A program made the translations under genes and the position numbers. A stretch of 64,000 nt of DNA, taken from Altererythrobacter sp. XM-24bin4. GTDB lineage: Bacteria; Pseudomonadota; Alphaproteobacteria; Sphingomonadales; Sphingomonadaceae. This document shows, in pieces, positions 1-9,046 of the stretch; within the stretch, counting starts at the first letter, position 1, and each line of letters opens with the position of its first letter. Where the stretch lies: NCBI GenBank assembly GCA_003149575.1, contig QCWG01000001.1, forward strand, positions 2,114,334 through 2,178,333, given 5' to 3'. The notes below the pieces were generated by a model, which was not told the origin of the DNA, did not search any database, and saw nothing but the letters and a program-made list of their open reading frames with translations.

Positions 1-79
1 GTGCAACGAACAATCCCACGACCGCGGCCAATACAACCGCCCATCCGACTTGACGCAAACGAGAACCAGCGAGTGTCAT
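1..79 (-). CDS. FtsL-like division protein, N-terminal part (cut by window edge)
   Basis: Only the first 26 codons are inside the window. They read [19 protein letters not shown] and continue hydrophobic, so a short basic cytoplasmic tail is followed directly by a membrane segment. The ATG overlaps the TGA of rsmH (ATGA), which means tight translational coupling. In the conserved division and cell wall cluster the gene after rsmH is ftsL, a small bitopic protein of the divisome, and the tail-plus-helix layout fits. The FtsL name rests on position and topology only, because the periplasmic coiled coil lies outside the window. Confidence 0.6.
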   Translation of the reverse strand, partial: MTLAGSRLRQVGWAVVLAAVVGLFVA

Positions 80-1026
80 GCGGCAACCTTTCGTGCAGGA
101 GTATCGCTGCGCACGGCATGGCGTAGCGTTGAAGAACGGGCGCGCGGGTTGCGCGCGATTTCCGCCTCAGACGGGCGGATCGCCTTGGAAATCTGAGTGA
201 AAATCGCAGGCTGCTGATCGGTTTCAGGCAGGTGCCGCGATCCGGAATTGCGCCCGGATGCGTCGCGCAGGAAGCGCTTCACAATCCGGTCTTCCAGGCT
301 GTGAAAGCTCACCACGGCAAGCTTGCCACCGCTGCGAAGCAATTGCTCTGCCGCGCTCAAGCCTTCGCGCAGTTCGTCCAGCTCTCCATTCACATGAATG
401 CGTATCGCTTGAAAGCTACGCGTGGCGGGATCCTTCTTGTCGCTGGGCTTGTAGCCAAGCGCCTTGCGAACCACCCGGGCTAGCTCGCCCGTAGTCGTAA
501 GCGGACGTGCAGCAATGATGGCGCGCGCGACCCGGCGCGACTGGCGTTCTTCGCCATATTCATAGAGCACGTCCGCTATCTGAGAATCTGAAGCTGTATT
601 GAGAAAATCAGCGGCGCTTTCGCCTGCCTGGCTCATGCGCATGTCGAGCGGACCATCAGCCGAGAACGCAAAGCCGCGTTCGGCCTGATCGAGCTGCATC
701 GAAGAGACGCCAATATCCATGGCGACACCGTCAACCTGAGCGATGCCCACCTCGGCAAGCGAAGCCACCATCTCGGAAAAGCACCGCGGATGGAGCACGA
801 GACGCGGAGGGGTTGTACGCGCCTCAGCCCATCCGCGGCCTTGCGCGGTCGCATCCGGATCGCGGTCGAAGGCATGGACAGTTGCGCCGCGGTCAAGCAG
901 CGCGCGGGTGTAGCCACCCGCACCGAATGTTGCATCGACGATAACGTCGCCGGGCTGCGGATCGAGCGCAGCGATGACTTCGTCGAGAAGCACAGGGATG
1001 TGCGGAGCCTCAGCGGCAGAGGTCAT
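76..1026 (-). CDS. rsmH: 16S rRNA m4C1402 N4-methyltransferase RsmH (MraW)
   Basis: Encodes 316 residues starting [17 protein letters not shown], the typical RsmH N-terminus, so I use the ATG at 1026 and not the longer upstream frame. The SAM-binding loop [15 protein letters not shown] is near residue 30. [15 protein letters not shown] and the C-terminal block [15 protein letters not shown] with [11 protein letters not shown] are family signatures. The enzyme methylates N4 of C1402 in the ribosomal P site. Its ATG overlaps the mraZ stop (ATGA) and its own stop overlaps the next gene, so it is the second gene of a tightly packed division cluster running off the left edge. Confidence 0.96.
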   Translation of the reverse strand: MTSAAEAPHIPVLLDEVIAALDPQPGDVIVDATFGAGGYTRALLDRGATVHAFDRDPDATAQGRGWAEARTTPPRLVLHPRCFSEMVASLAEVGIAQVDGVAMDIGVSSMQLDQAERGFAFSADGPLDMRMSQAGESAADFLNTASDSQIADVLYEYGEERQSRRVARAIIAARPLTTTGELARVVRKALGYKPSDKKDPATRSFQAIRIHVNGELDELREGLSAAEQLLRSGGKLAVVSFHSLEDRIVKRFLRDASGRNSGSRHLPETDQQPAIFTQISKAIRPSEAEIARNPRARSSTLRHAVRSDTPARKVAA

Positions 1027-1526
1027 TTGCTGCCTCCTTTGGCTTTGGCCTTGGCCTGTGCTTCCGCGACCAAATTGGCGCAGGCGGCTTGCGCCGCCTC
1101 CCATTCATCGCCCATCTGCGAAAGCTCGTCTGGATTCCAGATCGTGAAGAACCGGCCGGCACCCTGGAAATAGAGACCATCATCAACGCGGCCCAGCGTC
1201 CGCAAGTGATCGGGCATGATAAAGCGACCGCTGTCATCAAATGGGACTTGCGCGAAACCGAAAAGCTGGCTGGCGCGAAGATCGTAGTCGAAGTCACGGC
1301 CCAAGCGCAGAGCACGCTCTTCCTCGCGGTCGATCTGAGCGTTCAATTCGTCATTGCGCGAAAGACCAAAGCCAACGAGGCAATTCCAGCGATCATGCTT
1401 GTCGAGGCACAAGATGCGACCGCCGGAGGATTCCTTTACCGCCTTGCGGAAGGAAGGAGGCAGGACAAAGCGGTTCTTATCACCCGCGGGTGAAAAAGCC
1501 TGTCCACTGTATCCTCCGAAAGACAA
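1023..1526 (-). CDS. mraZ: Transcriptional regulator MraZ
   Basis: A 167-residue protein starting from TTG at 1526, with GGAGAGGGG as ribosome binding site just upstream. It shows the two SpoVT/AbrB-like halves of MraZ: the first around [14 protein letters not shown] and the second around [13 protein letters not shown]. The usual DxKGR/DxxGR motif is relaxed in the first half (DKNRF). MraZ is the DNA-binding regulator that opens the division and cell wall cluster and represses its own promoter by binding spaced GGG repeats. A periodic GGG repeat lies about 170-205 bp upstream. The C-terminus is an Ala/Lys-rich tail. The stop overlaps the rsmH start. Confidence 0.93.
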   Translation of the reverse strand: MSFGGYSGQAFSPAGDKNRFVLPPSFRKAVKESSGGRILCLDKHDRWNCLVGFGLSRNDELNAQIDREEERALRLGRDFDYDLRASQLFGFAQVPFDDSGRFIMPDHLRTLGRVDDGLYFQGAGRFFTIWNPDELSQMGDEWEAAQAACANLVAEAQAKAKAKGGSK

Positions 1527-1695
1527 CTGCCCCTCTCCACCCTAATCCCTGCGCGATGAAGGCCCCTTCCCTCACCATCTACGGACACAGCTTCACCGTC
1601 GCCGCCAGCGCGCGAGCGCAAACAGCGCGCTTCGAGAAACAGAAGCGCAGCACGAAACGTCATGTCCGATGGAAGACGGTCATATCGCGGGCACA

Positions 1696-1731
1696 GTGGG
1701 GATGGAAGGGGTTTTTGCGGGAAATTGCGGG
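1696..1731. promoter_or_regulatory. MraZ-box-like 10-bp periodic GGG repeats
   Basis: On the plus strand four short G-runs occur at exact 10-bp steps: tGGGG at 1697, aGGGG at 1707, gcGGG at 1717 and gcGGG at 1727. They are separated by 5-nt spacers that become AT-rich (TTTTT, AAATT). Known MraZ sites are TGGGN repeats with 5-nt spacers, so periodicity and position (upstream of mraZ) match. The G-runs lie on the strand opposite to mraZ. An AT-rich stretch at 1732-1790 is the likely promoter area. The rest of the 1527-1900 intergenic stretch shows no gene. Confidence 0.5.
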
Positions 1732-1900
1732 ATAATTTGTTAAATATTTGATTTACAATATTATTCTTTTCGCTGATTTTGCGCCCTTGGTATGGAAATT
1801 CTCGAGCAATGCGGGGCAATCCCCTGTTTTTCCGCGCAAAAGACATGTTCCGAGTCGCTTTTCCCGCGACTGTCCCGTGAATTCCCCGATTGAACTGAAT

Positions 1901-2707
1901 TCATTCTTCGAACGCGTGTTCGAGCAAAGAGAGCAACTGCTCCTCGGCCGGCCCTTGCGCGTCAGGCATTTCAAGAATGGCAGCGTCGGCCAAGAGAAAC
2001 ACCTGCCCTGCCCCAACGGAACATTGAGCGGCAATCCCATCACCCAAGATCGTACAATTGCCCCGCGCAGCCGATTGGTCGTCGCTAAGTCCTTCGAACT
2101 CTTCGAGAAGGATGACTTCGCCCGCCACCTGCACCGGCACGGTGCTCTTGCCATAGTCAGCCTCACGAAGTTCAAGAGGCTGAAAATCGTCGAACCGCAA
2201 AGTCATTCCCCAACGCAAGATTACTGGCGGGATAAGACCCACTGCCGTAGGATGACTGGGATCACTCAGCGCAACCGAATAATGACCCGTCAACATCGGA
2301 TCGAGGACGTAGAGAAGCTTGCCCCCTTCCCGCACCCAGGCATCCAGACCTTCATTGTCCGCAGGGCTCAGCCCACGCGGCTGCGCGATAACAAGCCATT
2401 CAAACTGCTTGATCGGTGCAGGCTCGCCTTCATTGCCTGTCAGACTATCAAGCGGTGTTATTTCGTAGCGGCGCTCAAGCGTTTCACGCACCCAAGGAGT
2501 CTCGCTGTGCTTATCCACCAGAGAAGCTATATCGCTACCTTCAGGCCAATAGATCGGAAGGCTTGTCATTAATGCAAGCTTGTGGCGTTCGACGGGGACC
2601 TCTGGCTCTGGATCGCTAGTGCCCGGCCAGAAAACCACGGCGAGCGCGATGACGCCAGCAACGACGCCAACCAATCCGGCTTTAGGTATCCGGCGTAGCT
2701 GCGGCAT
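1901..2707 (-). CDS. Membrane-anchored protein with GldG/DUF4350-like periplasmic domain
   Basis: A 268-residue protein. I start at the ATG (MPQLRRIPKAG) at 2707, which overlaps the end of the upstream gene by 26 bp and puts one membrane helix (LVGVVAGVIALAVVF) right after a basic tail. The rest looks extracytoplasmic. The stretch FEWLVIAQPRGLSPADNEGL followed by an Asp/Trp/Arg-Glu-Gly-Gly-Lys segment and YVLDP resembles the Rossmann-like domain of GldG/DUF4350 proteins that accompany some ABC exporters. No transporter gene is adjacent, so the role is unknown. It forms a small operon with the preceding membrane protein and cysteine synthase, just before the division cluster. Confidence 0.65.
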   Translation of the reverse strand: MPQLRRIPKAGLVGVVAGVIALAVVFWPGTSDPEPEVPVERHKLALMTSLPIYWPEGSDIASLVDKHSETPWVRETLERRYEITPLDSLTGNEGEPAPIKQFEWLVIAQPRGLSPADNEGLDAWVREGGKLLYVLDPMLTGHYSVALSDPSHPTAVGLIPPVILRWGMTLRFDDFQPLELREADYGKSTVPVQVAGEVILLEEFEGLSDDQSAARGNCTILGDGIAAQCSVGAGQVFLLADAAILEMPDAQGPAEEQLLSLLEHAFEE

Positions 2708-3059
2708 CGTTTTGCTCCGTTTCGAGCAATGGATCGGATCCGAGCGGCGCAGAAGGTTCCACCGGCAAATCCGGCACAACGCCAGCATCGGCCAGCGGAT
2801 CGCGTTGCGGCGGTGCTTCTGCCGGTGCAGTGGTTGGCGCGGCGTCAGGAACCGAAGATTCTTCAGTGACACGCGCGCGGTCCTGAATAATATTGGCTAG
2901 TCCCACGAGCAAAACCATCGCTGCGAAGCCGAAAAGCCCGACCTGCAATCGCTGAGTCGCTTGCGCGCGGGTACCACCCAGCGGCGCCGCTTCGGTCGCA
3001 TCATCAGGTTCAGCCGGCCCCCGCAATCGCGCGAGTTTGAAGATGTCAGGTTTCTGCAT
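2682..3059 (-). CDS. Single-pass membrane protein of unknown function, proline-rich tail
   Basis: 125 residues. An N-terminal cytoplasmic part of about 35 residues (MQKPDIFKLARLRGP) is followed by one membrane helix near residues 41-60 (VGLFGFAAMVLLVGLANII) and an acidic tail rich in Ala and Pro. I recognise no catalytic motif. It lies 32 bp after cysteine synthase and overlaps the GldG-like gene, so the two membrane proteins probably act together; both are anchored by one helix with the C-terminus outside. Reading frame and position support a real gene, but not a function. Confidence 0.6.
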   Translation of the reverse strand: MQKPDIFKLARLRGPAEPDDATEAAPLGGTRAQATQRLQVGLFGFAAMVLLVGLANIIQDRARVTEESSVPDAAPTTAPAEAPPQRDPLADAGVVPDLPVEPSAPLGSDPLLETEQNDAAATPDT

Positions 3060-3091
3060 CGCTCGTCAGGCTACCGCCTTGAGAGTTTCAG

Positions 3092-4105
3092 TCAATCAGC
3101 TTTAAGCCAACCGAATATTGGCAGGCCTTTCTCAGCCAGCCAATCTGCGTTGTAGAGTGTCGAAAGATAGCGGAACCCTGTATCGCACAGGATTGTCGCC
3201 ACGCGCACTTCCTTGCGTCCTTCGCCCACTAGCCGTTTGCCCAATTCAATCGCGCCAGCCACGTTGATGCCAGAGGAGAGCCCGAGGCAGAGCCCCTCTT
3301 CACGCAGCAATTGTTCAACCCATTGCATCCCTTCTTCATCTGAGATGCGGAATTGATCGTCGATCGGTGCGCCTTCGAGATTTGCAGTAATCCTGCCCTG
3401 CCCGATCCCTTCCGCGACAGACGATCCTTCTGCCTTGAGCTCGCCATGCGCAAAATAGTTATAAAGCGCGGCGCCATGCGGGTCGGTCAGCGCAATCCGG
3501 ACATTTTCGTCAAACGCCTTGAGCCCCATGCCGACGCCGGCAATGGTTCCGCCCGTACCAGCCGCACAGGTAAACCCGTCAATCTTGCCGCCAAGCTGCT
3601 CCCACAATTCTGACGCCGTGCCTTCGATATGCGCCTTGCGATTGGACGTGTTGTCAAACTGCCCCGCCCAGATCGCGCCATCGGTCTCTTCTGCCATGCG
3701 ACGAGACACGTGCTGGAAGTGATTGGGATCGGCATATTTGGTCGGAGGAACAAGCACGAGCTCCGCGCCCAGGGCCCGCAGCGTGTCCATTTTCTCTTTC
3801 GACTGGTTGTCCGGCATGACAATGATCGTCTTGTAGCCGAGCGCATTGGCGACCAGCGCAATGCCGATTCCCGTGTTGCCCGCTGTGCCCTCGATCACAG
3901 TTCCGCCCGGCTTCAACTCACCGCGCGCCTCCGCATCGCGGATCATGTAAAGCGCCGCACGATCCTTCACCGAAGAACCGGGGTTCGCGAACTCGCACTT
4001 ACCGTAAATCTCGCAGCCAGCCGCTGCACTTGCCCCCTTCAACAGGACAAGCGGCGTATTTCCGATCAGTTCAAGCGTAGAGCCAAAGGGCTGAGTAATA
4101 TTCAT
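3092..4105 (-). CDS. cysK: Cysteine synthase (O-acetylserine sulfhydrylase family)
   Basis: 337 residues from the ATG at 4105 (MNITQPFGSTLELIGNTPLV). This PLP enzyme makes cysteine from O-acetylserine and sulfide. The PLP lysine lies in GSSVKDRAALYMIRDAE, the substrate loop is TAGNTGIGIALVANALGYK, and the phosphate-binding loop is GTGGTIAGVGMGLK. The C-terminal LCDTGFRYLSTLYN matches the cysteine synthase/CBS family. It is slightly longer than E. coli CysK and resembles the alphaproteobacterial CysK-like subgroup, so a relaxed role (for example cystathionine-type chemistry) is possible but less likely. It opens a short operon with two membrane proteins. Confidence 0.88.
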   Translation of the reverse strand: MNITQPFGSTLELIGNTPLVLLKGASAAAGCEIYGKCEFANPGSSVKDRAALYMIRDAEARGELKPGGTVIEGTAGNTGIGIALVANALGYKTIIVMPDNQSKEKMDTLRALGAELVLVPPTKYADPNHFQHVSRRMAEETDGAIWAGQFDNTSNRKAHIEGTASELWEQLGGKIDGFTCAAGTGGTIAGVGMGLKAFDENVRIALTDPHGAALYNYFAHGELKAEGSSVAEGIGQGRITANLEGAPIDDQFRISDEEGMQWVEQLLREEGLCLGLSSGINVAGAIELGKRLVGEGRKEVRVATILCDTGFRYLSTLYNADWLAEKGLPIFGWLKAD

Positions 4106-4147
4106 GAGGCAAGAGATAAACCCGACCGGCTCATCCGGCAACGAAGA

Positions 4148-4465
4148 TCAATCTTCAGGTGCGATAGTTACCTTGAGGCCATCAAGATCCGCCGTGAAAG
4201 GGATCTGGCACGACAGGCGCGATGTTTCATTACGATGATCTGAACTTTCCAGCAGATCATCTTCATCTTCGCTCATCGCCGGCAGCTTGTCCATCGCGTC
4301 TGCGTCAACATGGATGTGGCACGTCGCACAAGAACAGCAGCCGCCGCACAGCGCCAATAGCTCGTCAAAGCCGTTGTCACGGATAGCTTCCATCACGGTC
4401 AGGCCGTCTTCGACCTCGATTGTCGATTCTTCTCCATCGCGATTAACGACTGTCAGCTTCGGCAT
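4148..4465 (-). CDS. Adrenodoxin-type [2Fe-2S] ferredoxin
   Basis: 105 residues with the four cluster ligands in the C-x5-C-x2-C...C arrangement of adrenodoxin/FdxB ferredoxins. The first three lie in [16 protein letters not shown] (about residues 40-49) and the last in RLSCQIPF near residue 86. The N-terminal beta-grasp part ([14 protein letters not shown]) and the acidic helix after the third ligand are typical. It is a cytoplasmic electron carrier, commonly serving P450s or Fe-S cluster assembly. No partner reductase or P450 lies nearby, so the partner is unknown. Its promoter region is shared with the divergent glycosylase gene. Confidence 0.92.
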   Translation of the reverse strand: MPKLTVVNRDGEESTIEVEDGLTVMEAIRDNGFDELLALCGGCCSCATCHIHVDADAMDKLPAMSEDEDDLLESSDHRNETSRLSCQIPFTADLDGLKVTIAPED

Positions 4466-4576
4466 TGTGTGCGCATTCCTTTTGCGGTGGGCTTTTCCCG
4501 GAGGGGGCCCTAGATAACGGTTCGAAGGCGCTCGCTAAGCAGGTGCGGCCCGATTTGCAAGCTAGGGGAATAGTTA

Positions 4577-5194
4577 GTGAGCTTGAGCGCTGAAACAATA
4601 AAGGCCGGGTTGGATGCCATCGCAAGCAGCGACAAGCGGGTTTCTGGTGTGCTTGAGCGGGTTGGCTCCCCCGAACCGCGCATCCGCGATACCGGCTACA
4701 AGACGCTGCTCCGCACGATAGTCGGTCAGCAAGTGTCCGTCGCCGCAGCAACGTCCATGTGGAACAAGCTGGAGGCCGAGCTTGGCCACGACTTCAAGCC
4801 CACATGCATTCTTGAACGCGATTTCGACACACTTCGGGCTTGCGGCCTTTCGCGTCAGAAACAAGGTTATGCGCGATCGCTGTGTGAACTTGTTGCTGCA
4901 GGTGAGCTGGACTTTGAAAATTTGCCAGCCGATGACGAAGCAGCGATCGAAGAATTGACCCGCATCAAGGGCATCGGACGCTGGTCAGCCGAGATATATC
5001 TACTTTTCGCCGAAGGCCGCCCCGATATCTGGCCCGCTGGCGATCTGGCCGTGCAGGAAGGGGTAAAGCGACTGCTTGATCTTCCCGAACGCCCAAAGGA
5101 AAGGCCGACGCGCGAGCTTGCCGAGCAATGGCGCCCGCATCGCGGTGCAATGGCCATCTTTACCTGGCACTTCTACGCCAATCCAGCGCTATAG
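4577..5194 (+). CDS. DNA-3-methyladenine glycosylase II, AlkA-like HhH-GPD protein
   Basis: 205 residues from a GTG start (MSLSAETIKAGLD). This is a base-excision repair enzyme removing alkylated purines. The helix-hairpin-helix LTRIKGIGRWSAEIYLLFA is followed by the Pro/Asp region DIWPAGDLAVQEGVKRL, whose Asp (in AGDLAVQ) is the expected catalytic residue. There are no Cys ligands for an iron-sulfur cluster, unlike MutY/Nth. It is shorter than E. coli AlkA because it lacks the N-terminal TBP-like domain, as in many alphaproteobacterial homologues. It is divergent from the ferredoxin gene and appears monocistronic. Confidence 0.9.
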   Translation: MSLSAETIKAGLDAIASSDKRVSGVLERVGSPEPRIRDTGYKTLLRTIVGQQVSVAAATSMWNKLEAELGHDFKPTCILERDFDTLRACGLSRQKQGYARSLCELVAAGELDFENLPADDEAAIEELTRIKGIGRWSAEIYLLFAEGRPDIWPAGDLAVQEGVKRLLDLPERPKERPTRELAEQWRPHRGAMAIFTWHFYANPAL

Positions 5195-5266
5195 GCTCAG
5201 ACTTGAAACGCACGTTGCTACGTGTATTGATTAAGTAATACACCTTGATTCCGAAAGTTCCACCAC

Positions 5267-7225
5267 ATGCCAGCTTTAAACACCTCCCCTCTAATCCCGC
5301 GCGGTGACCTGTTTGGCAATCCGACCCGCGCAGCCGGCAAGATCAGCCCGGACGGGCAATGGCTCAGCTGGCTCGCACCAAAGGACGGCGTGCTCAATAT
5401 CTGGATAGCGCCAGCGGACAACCCCGATCAAGCGAAGGCGATGACCGATGCCACAGATCGACCGATCCGGCAGTATTTCTGGTCTCCGGATTCGCAGAGC
5501 CTGCTCTACATTCAGGACAAGGGCGGGGATGAAAATTTCCTCTTGTATGGAGTCAATATTGCAAGTGGCGAGGAAACCACGCTGACACCATTCGAGAACA
5601 CGCGTGTCGATATTGTTGGCGGATCAGAGAGCATCCGCGACAAAATCCTGGTCGGACTCAACAACCGCGATCCGGAATTCCATGACGTTCACCTGCTCGA
5701 CTTGAACAGCGGTGAGCTGACACTGGTCATAGAGAACAACAGCTACGCCGGGTTCATGGCGGATGACACGTTGACCGTCCGTATGGCACTGCGTCAGAAC
5801 GAAGCTGGCGGCACAGACTACTTCCGCGTGGTCGATAACAAAGTGGAGGAAGAGCCTTTCACTTCGACAGAAATGGAAGACGCGCTAACCACCAGCCCTG
5901 CTGGCTACACCCGTGACGGATCAATCCTTTATTGGCTCGACAGCCGTGATTGCAACACAGCTGCGCTTTTCGCAGAGGATGTCGCGAGTGGTGAGCGCAC
6001 GCTGATTGCGGAGAATGACAGAGCCGATATTGGCGGCACAATCCGCGACCGCGAAACTGGCGAAGTCCAGGCATATTCGGTGAACTATTTGAAGACCGAA
6101 TGGACCGCGCTTGATGCTGACATCGGTGCATCGCTCGATTGGCTCGGCACACAACTTGAGGGTGAGTATGGCATTTCCAGCCGTACCGATGATGATCAAA
6201 CATGGATCGTCTGGAACGATCCGCTGACCGCCCCGACCGCGACCTATATCTATGACCGTCAGGCGCAAACACTCACGCCGTTCTATGTCACCAGACCAGA
6301 ACTGGAAGGCGCACCGCTTCAGCCAATGTATCCGGTAGAGATTGCCAGCCGCGACGGACTGACTCTGCCTTCTTATCTCACGCTGCCTGCCGGCGTTGCA
6401 ATGGACGGCAATGGCAGCCCCAGCGCATCATCGCCAATGGTTTTGCTGGTGCATGGCGGCCCGTGGGCACGCGATGATTACGGCTTCAACTCGATCCACC
6501 AGATGCTGGCCAACCGCGGATACGCTGTGCTTAGCGTCAATTTCCGCGGCTCGACCGGTTTCGGCAAGGACTTCCTCAATGCGGCGAACAAGCAGTGGGG
6601 CCTAGCCATGCATGACGATCTGATCGATGCCACCAATTGGGCAATCACGCAGGGGATCACCGGCAAGGATCAGGTCGCGATTATGGGCGGCTCATACGGC
6701 GGCTACGCTACGCTGGCCGGTCTTGCCTTCACGCCCGAAACCTTTGCCTGTGGTGTCGACATCGTTGGCCCTTCCAACCTCGAAACTCTACTTGACACCA
6801 TCCCGCCCTATTGGGCGCCATTGGTCAAGATTTTCCATGAGCGCATGGGTGATCCCAATACCGAAGAAGGTCTGGCACTGCTCAAGGCGGCCAGCCCGCT
6901 TTACAAGGCAGACCAGATTACCAAACCGTTGTTGATCGCGCAGGGCGCAAACGATCCGCGCGTCAAGCAGGCGGAGAGCGACCAGATCGTTGGCGCGATG
7001 AAAGACGCGGGAATTCCGGTAACCTACGTGCTCTATCCTGATGAAGGCCACGGGTTCGCGAAGCCAACCAACAACATCGCCTTTTTCGCAATTGCCGAAA
7101 ACTTCCTTGCCGAATGTCTGGGGGGGCGCGCCGAGCCGCTGGGTGATGTGCTTTTACCTTCGAGTGCTGAAATTCTCGAAGGCGCAGAGCATGTTGCAGG
7201 CTTGGCTAACGCGCTGGCGGAGTGA
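5267..7225 (+). CDS. S9 family prolyl oligopeptidase-like serine peptidase, cytoplasmic
   Basis: 652 residues. The N-terminal part is a beta-propeller with WD-like blades (ISPDGQWLSWLAP, YFWSPDSQSLLYI). The C-terminal alpha/beta-hydrolase carries the nucleophile Ser476 in MGGSYGGYATL, Asp563 in GANDPRV and His595 in DEGHGF. The oxyanion/strand segment VLLVHGGPWARDDYGF is also typical of the S9C (acylaminoacyl peptidase/DPP-like) group. No signal peptide is visible, so it should act in the cytoplasm on short peptides. A second, secreted S9 enzyme lies near 49 kb. It appears to be a single transcription unit. Confidence 0.92.
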   Translation: MPALNTSPLIPRGDLFGNPTRAAGKISPDGQWLSWLAPKDGVLNIWIAPADNPDQAKAMTDATDRPIRQYFWSPDSQSLLYIQDKGGDENFLLYGVNIASGEETTLTPFENTRVDIVGGSESIRDKILVGLNNRDPEFHDVHLLDLNSGELTLVIENNSYAGFMADDTLTVRMALRQNEAGGTDYFRVVDNKVEEEPFTSTEMEDALTTSPAGYTRDGSILYWLDSRDCNTAALFAEDVASGERTLIAENDRADIGGTIRDRETGEVQAYSVNYLKTEWTALDADIGASLDWLGTQLEGEYGISSRTDDDQTWIVWNDPLTAPTATYIYDRQAQTLTPFYVTRPELEGAPLQPMYPVEIASRDGLTLPSYLTLPAGVAMDGNGSPSASSPMVLLVHGGPWARDDYGFNSIHQMLANRGYAVLSVNFRGSTGFGKDFLNAANKQWGLAMHDDLIDATNWAITQGITGKDQVAIMGGSYGGYATLAGLAFTPETFACGVDIVGPSNLETLLDTIPPYWAPLVKIFHERMGDPNTEEGLALLKAASPLYKADQITKPLLIAQGANDPRVKQAESDQIVGAMKDAGIPVTYVLYPDEGHGFAKPTNNIAFFAIAENFLAECLGGRAEPLGDVLLPSSAEILEGAEHVAGLANALAE

Positions 7226-7310
7226 TCGCGCTACCTTCAGTGATGTAAATAGCTGACAAACGGGTTTCAGCGAGCTACCCATCCTGCAACACAAGGATGG
7301 GAGAGAAACG

Positions 7311-8129
7311 TTGAGCGATCGCAAGAGCATTTTCATCACTGGCGGCGGGTCAGGCATTGGCCGCGAAGTCGCGATCTATTTCGCGAAGCGCGGCTGGTTT
7401 GTCGGCATCGCGGATATCAGCGATGCGGGCATGCAGGAAACGCTTGGCATGATCGAAGGCGGCTTCAAATATGCGCACAAGCTCGACGTGCGGGATCGCG
7501 CCGCATGGGATGAAGCGCTCAACGCTTTTTCAACGGCGGCTGGTGGCCGGATCGACGTTGTGTTCAACAATGCCGGCATCGGCCATGGCGGGCCAATCAT
7601 CGAGCAGCCCACCAATGAAGTTGAGGCGCTGCTGGACGTTAACCTGAAGGGCGTGATCTACGGCGCGCAAGCCGCGCATCCGCACCTCAAGAAAACCGCG
7701 CCCGGATCAGCCCTGATCAACACCGCCAGCCTGGCCGGAATCATTGGTGCACCCAACCTATCTGTCTATTGCGCCACCAAATGGGCTGTGCGCGGATTGA
7801 CCAACAGTCTCGACGCAGAATGGGCGGAAGACGGTATCAAGGTTGCCTCGCTGTGCCCCGGCTTCATCGACACGCCGATCATCGAACAAACGGCAGAGGG
7901 AACCAACCAATCGGTGAAGGAACAGCTGGTCGATGCGGGGGTAGAAGTGAACCCCGTTTCCATCGTGCCTGAAGTAGTGTGGAACGCGGTGCATGGCGAC
8001 AAGCTCGATTATACCGTTGGCAAAATGGCCAAGCGCCTGTTGTTCCTCTCGCGCTGGATGCCGGGCAAGGTGCGTAAGGAAATGCGCACCAACGGCATCG
8101 GCACCGAGGATATGAAAACAGCGAGCTAA
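7311..8129 (+). CDS. Short-chain dehydrogenase/reductase
   Basis: 272 residues from a TTG start, with GGGAGAG as ribosome binding site just upstream. The NAD(P)-binding motif is [20 protein letters not shown] near the N-terminus. NNAGIGHGG is the second nucleotide motif, Ser lies in NTASLAG, and the catalytic pair is in VYCATKWAV (Tyr-x3-Lys). The C-terminus has a Trp/Lys-rich segment ([19 protein letters not shown]), suggesting a hydrophobic or membrane-associated substrate. Asp rather than Arg after the first beta strand (GIADIS) suggests NAD(H). The substrate cannot be read from sequence. It converges on phhB with a 4-bp overlap of their ends. Confidence 0.88.
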   Translation: MSDRKSIFITGGGSGIGREVAIYFAKRGWFVGIADISDAGMQETLGMIEGGFKYAHKLDVRDRAAWDEALNAFSTAAGGRIDVVFNNAGIGHGGPIIEQPTNEVEALLDVNLKGVIYGAQAAHPHLKKTAPGSALINTASLAGIIGAPNLSVYCATKWAVRGLTNSLDAEWAEDGIKVASLCPGFIDTPIIEQTAEGTNQSVKEQLVDAGVEVNPVSIVPEVVWNAVHGDKLDYTVGKMAKRLLFLSRWMPGKVRKEMRTNGIGTEDMKTAS

Positions 8130-8416
8130 AGCAGCGCGTCGATTGCAGCGGCCATAACAGCGTCGCGTTCAGACAAGCCACCTGCATCATGCGTGGTGAG
8201 CGTGATCTCGACGCGGTTGTAGACGTTGAACCATTCGGGGTGATGGTCATGGCTTTCCGCCAGCAAAGCAACGCGGTTCATGAAGCCCCAGGCTTCGCTG
8301 AAATCGCCAAACTGGAACTTACGCTCAATCGCTTTGCCGTCGCGCGCAATCGACCATTCTGGGTGCGCGGTTAGCAGCGTGTCGCATTCGGCATCGGTTA
8401 GCTGGGGGACTGACAT
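8126..8416 (-). CDS. phhB: 4a-hydroxytetrahydrobiopterin dehydratase (PCD/DCoH)
   Basis: 96 residues, full length for the family. The signature H-D-H-H-P-E-W is in [20 protein letters not shown], followed by [12 protein letters not shown]. The enzyme dehydrates 4a-hydroxytetrahydrobiopterin so that the pterin cofactor of aromatic amino acid hydroxylases can be recycled, and it may have a moonlighting regulatory role. No phenylalanine hydroxylase lies nearby. Its 3' end overlaps the end of the convergent SDR gene, and its 5' side is divergent from ccmA. Confidence 0.95.
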   Translation of the reverse strand: MSVPQLTDAECDTLLTAHPEWSIARDGKAIERKFQFGDFSEAWGFMNRVALLAESHDHHPEWFNVYNRVEITLTTHDAGGLSERDAVMAAAIDALL

Positions 8417-8464
8417 GATCCATCTCCTTGTTATGGCACACCCTTTCGCTTAACGCTGCGGATC

Positions 8465-9046
8465 ATGCAAGCACGCCTCACAGCTACAGACCTTGCCTGC
8501 CGACGCGGGGAGCGTTTGCTGTTTCGCGGGCTGTCGCTGGATTTGAGCGCGGGCGATGTGCTGCACGTGACTGGTGAAAATGGCACGGGCAAGACGAGCT
8601 TGCTACGTATTCTGGCTGGCCTGCTGAGCCCCTATTCCGGCGAAGTATCGCACGAAGGCGCAATCGGCATGCTTGATGAGCGGCCCGCGCTTGATCCGGA
8701 TCAGCCGCTGGGCGAGGCCTTGCGTTTCTGGCAGCAAGTCGACGGGTGCGCCGATCCCGCTGAGGCGATAACCGCCATGGAATTGGTCCCACTGCTGGAA
8801 GTGCCGGTGCGCTACCTCTCGACCGGGCAGCGCAAGCGCGCGGCGATGGCGCGGCTGCTGTGTCAGCAAGCTCCAATCTGGCTGCTCGATGAGCCGCTGA
8901 GCGGGCTGGATGATCGCGCGCAAGCACGCATTGCCGAAACCGTCAGCGCGCATGCCGCAGCGGGGGGAATTGTCGTGCTGGCATCGCATCAGCCGATTGC
9001 GGTCGAGCGGCTGAGCGCGTTTGCTCTGGCGGAGTATGTCGTGTGA
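8465..9046 (+). CDS. ccmA: Heme exporter ATP-binding protein CcmA
   Basis: 193 residues, typical length. Walker A is GENGTGKTSLL, the ABC signature is YLSTGQRKRAAMARLL, and Walker B with the catalytic Glu is IWLLDEPLSGLDD. The H-loop His lies in ASHQP. CcmA powers the CcmABCD complex that releases heme to CcmE for cytochrome c maturation (system I). The gene is followed by ccmB with a GTGA overlap, so the two are translationally coupled. No ccmC, ccmD or ccmE follow here. Confidence 0.95.
   Translation: MQARLTATDLACRRGERLLFRGLSLDLSAGDVLHVTGENGTGKTSLLRILAGLLSPYSGEVSHEGAIGMLDERPALDPDQPLGEALRFWQQVDGCADPAEAITAMELVPLLEVPVRYLSTGQRKRAAMARLLCQQAPIWLLDEPLSGLDDRAQARIAETVSAHAAAGGIVVLASHQPIAVERLSAFALAEYVV

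Noticed and set aside
1436..1846. Minus-strand frame upstream of and overlapping mraZ
   Set aside because: Out of frame with mraZ, low-complexity composition, and it covers the promoter region with the GGG repeats.
1748..2572. Plus-strand frame of 274 codons opposite the GldG-like gene
   Set aside because: It is the shadow of the minus-strand gene; its product has no signal, domain or ribosome binding site.
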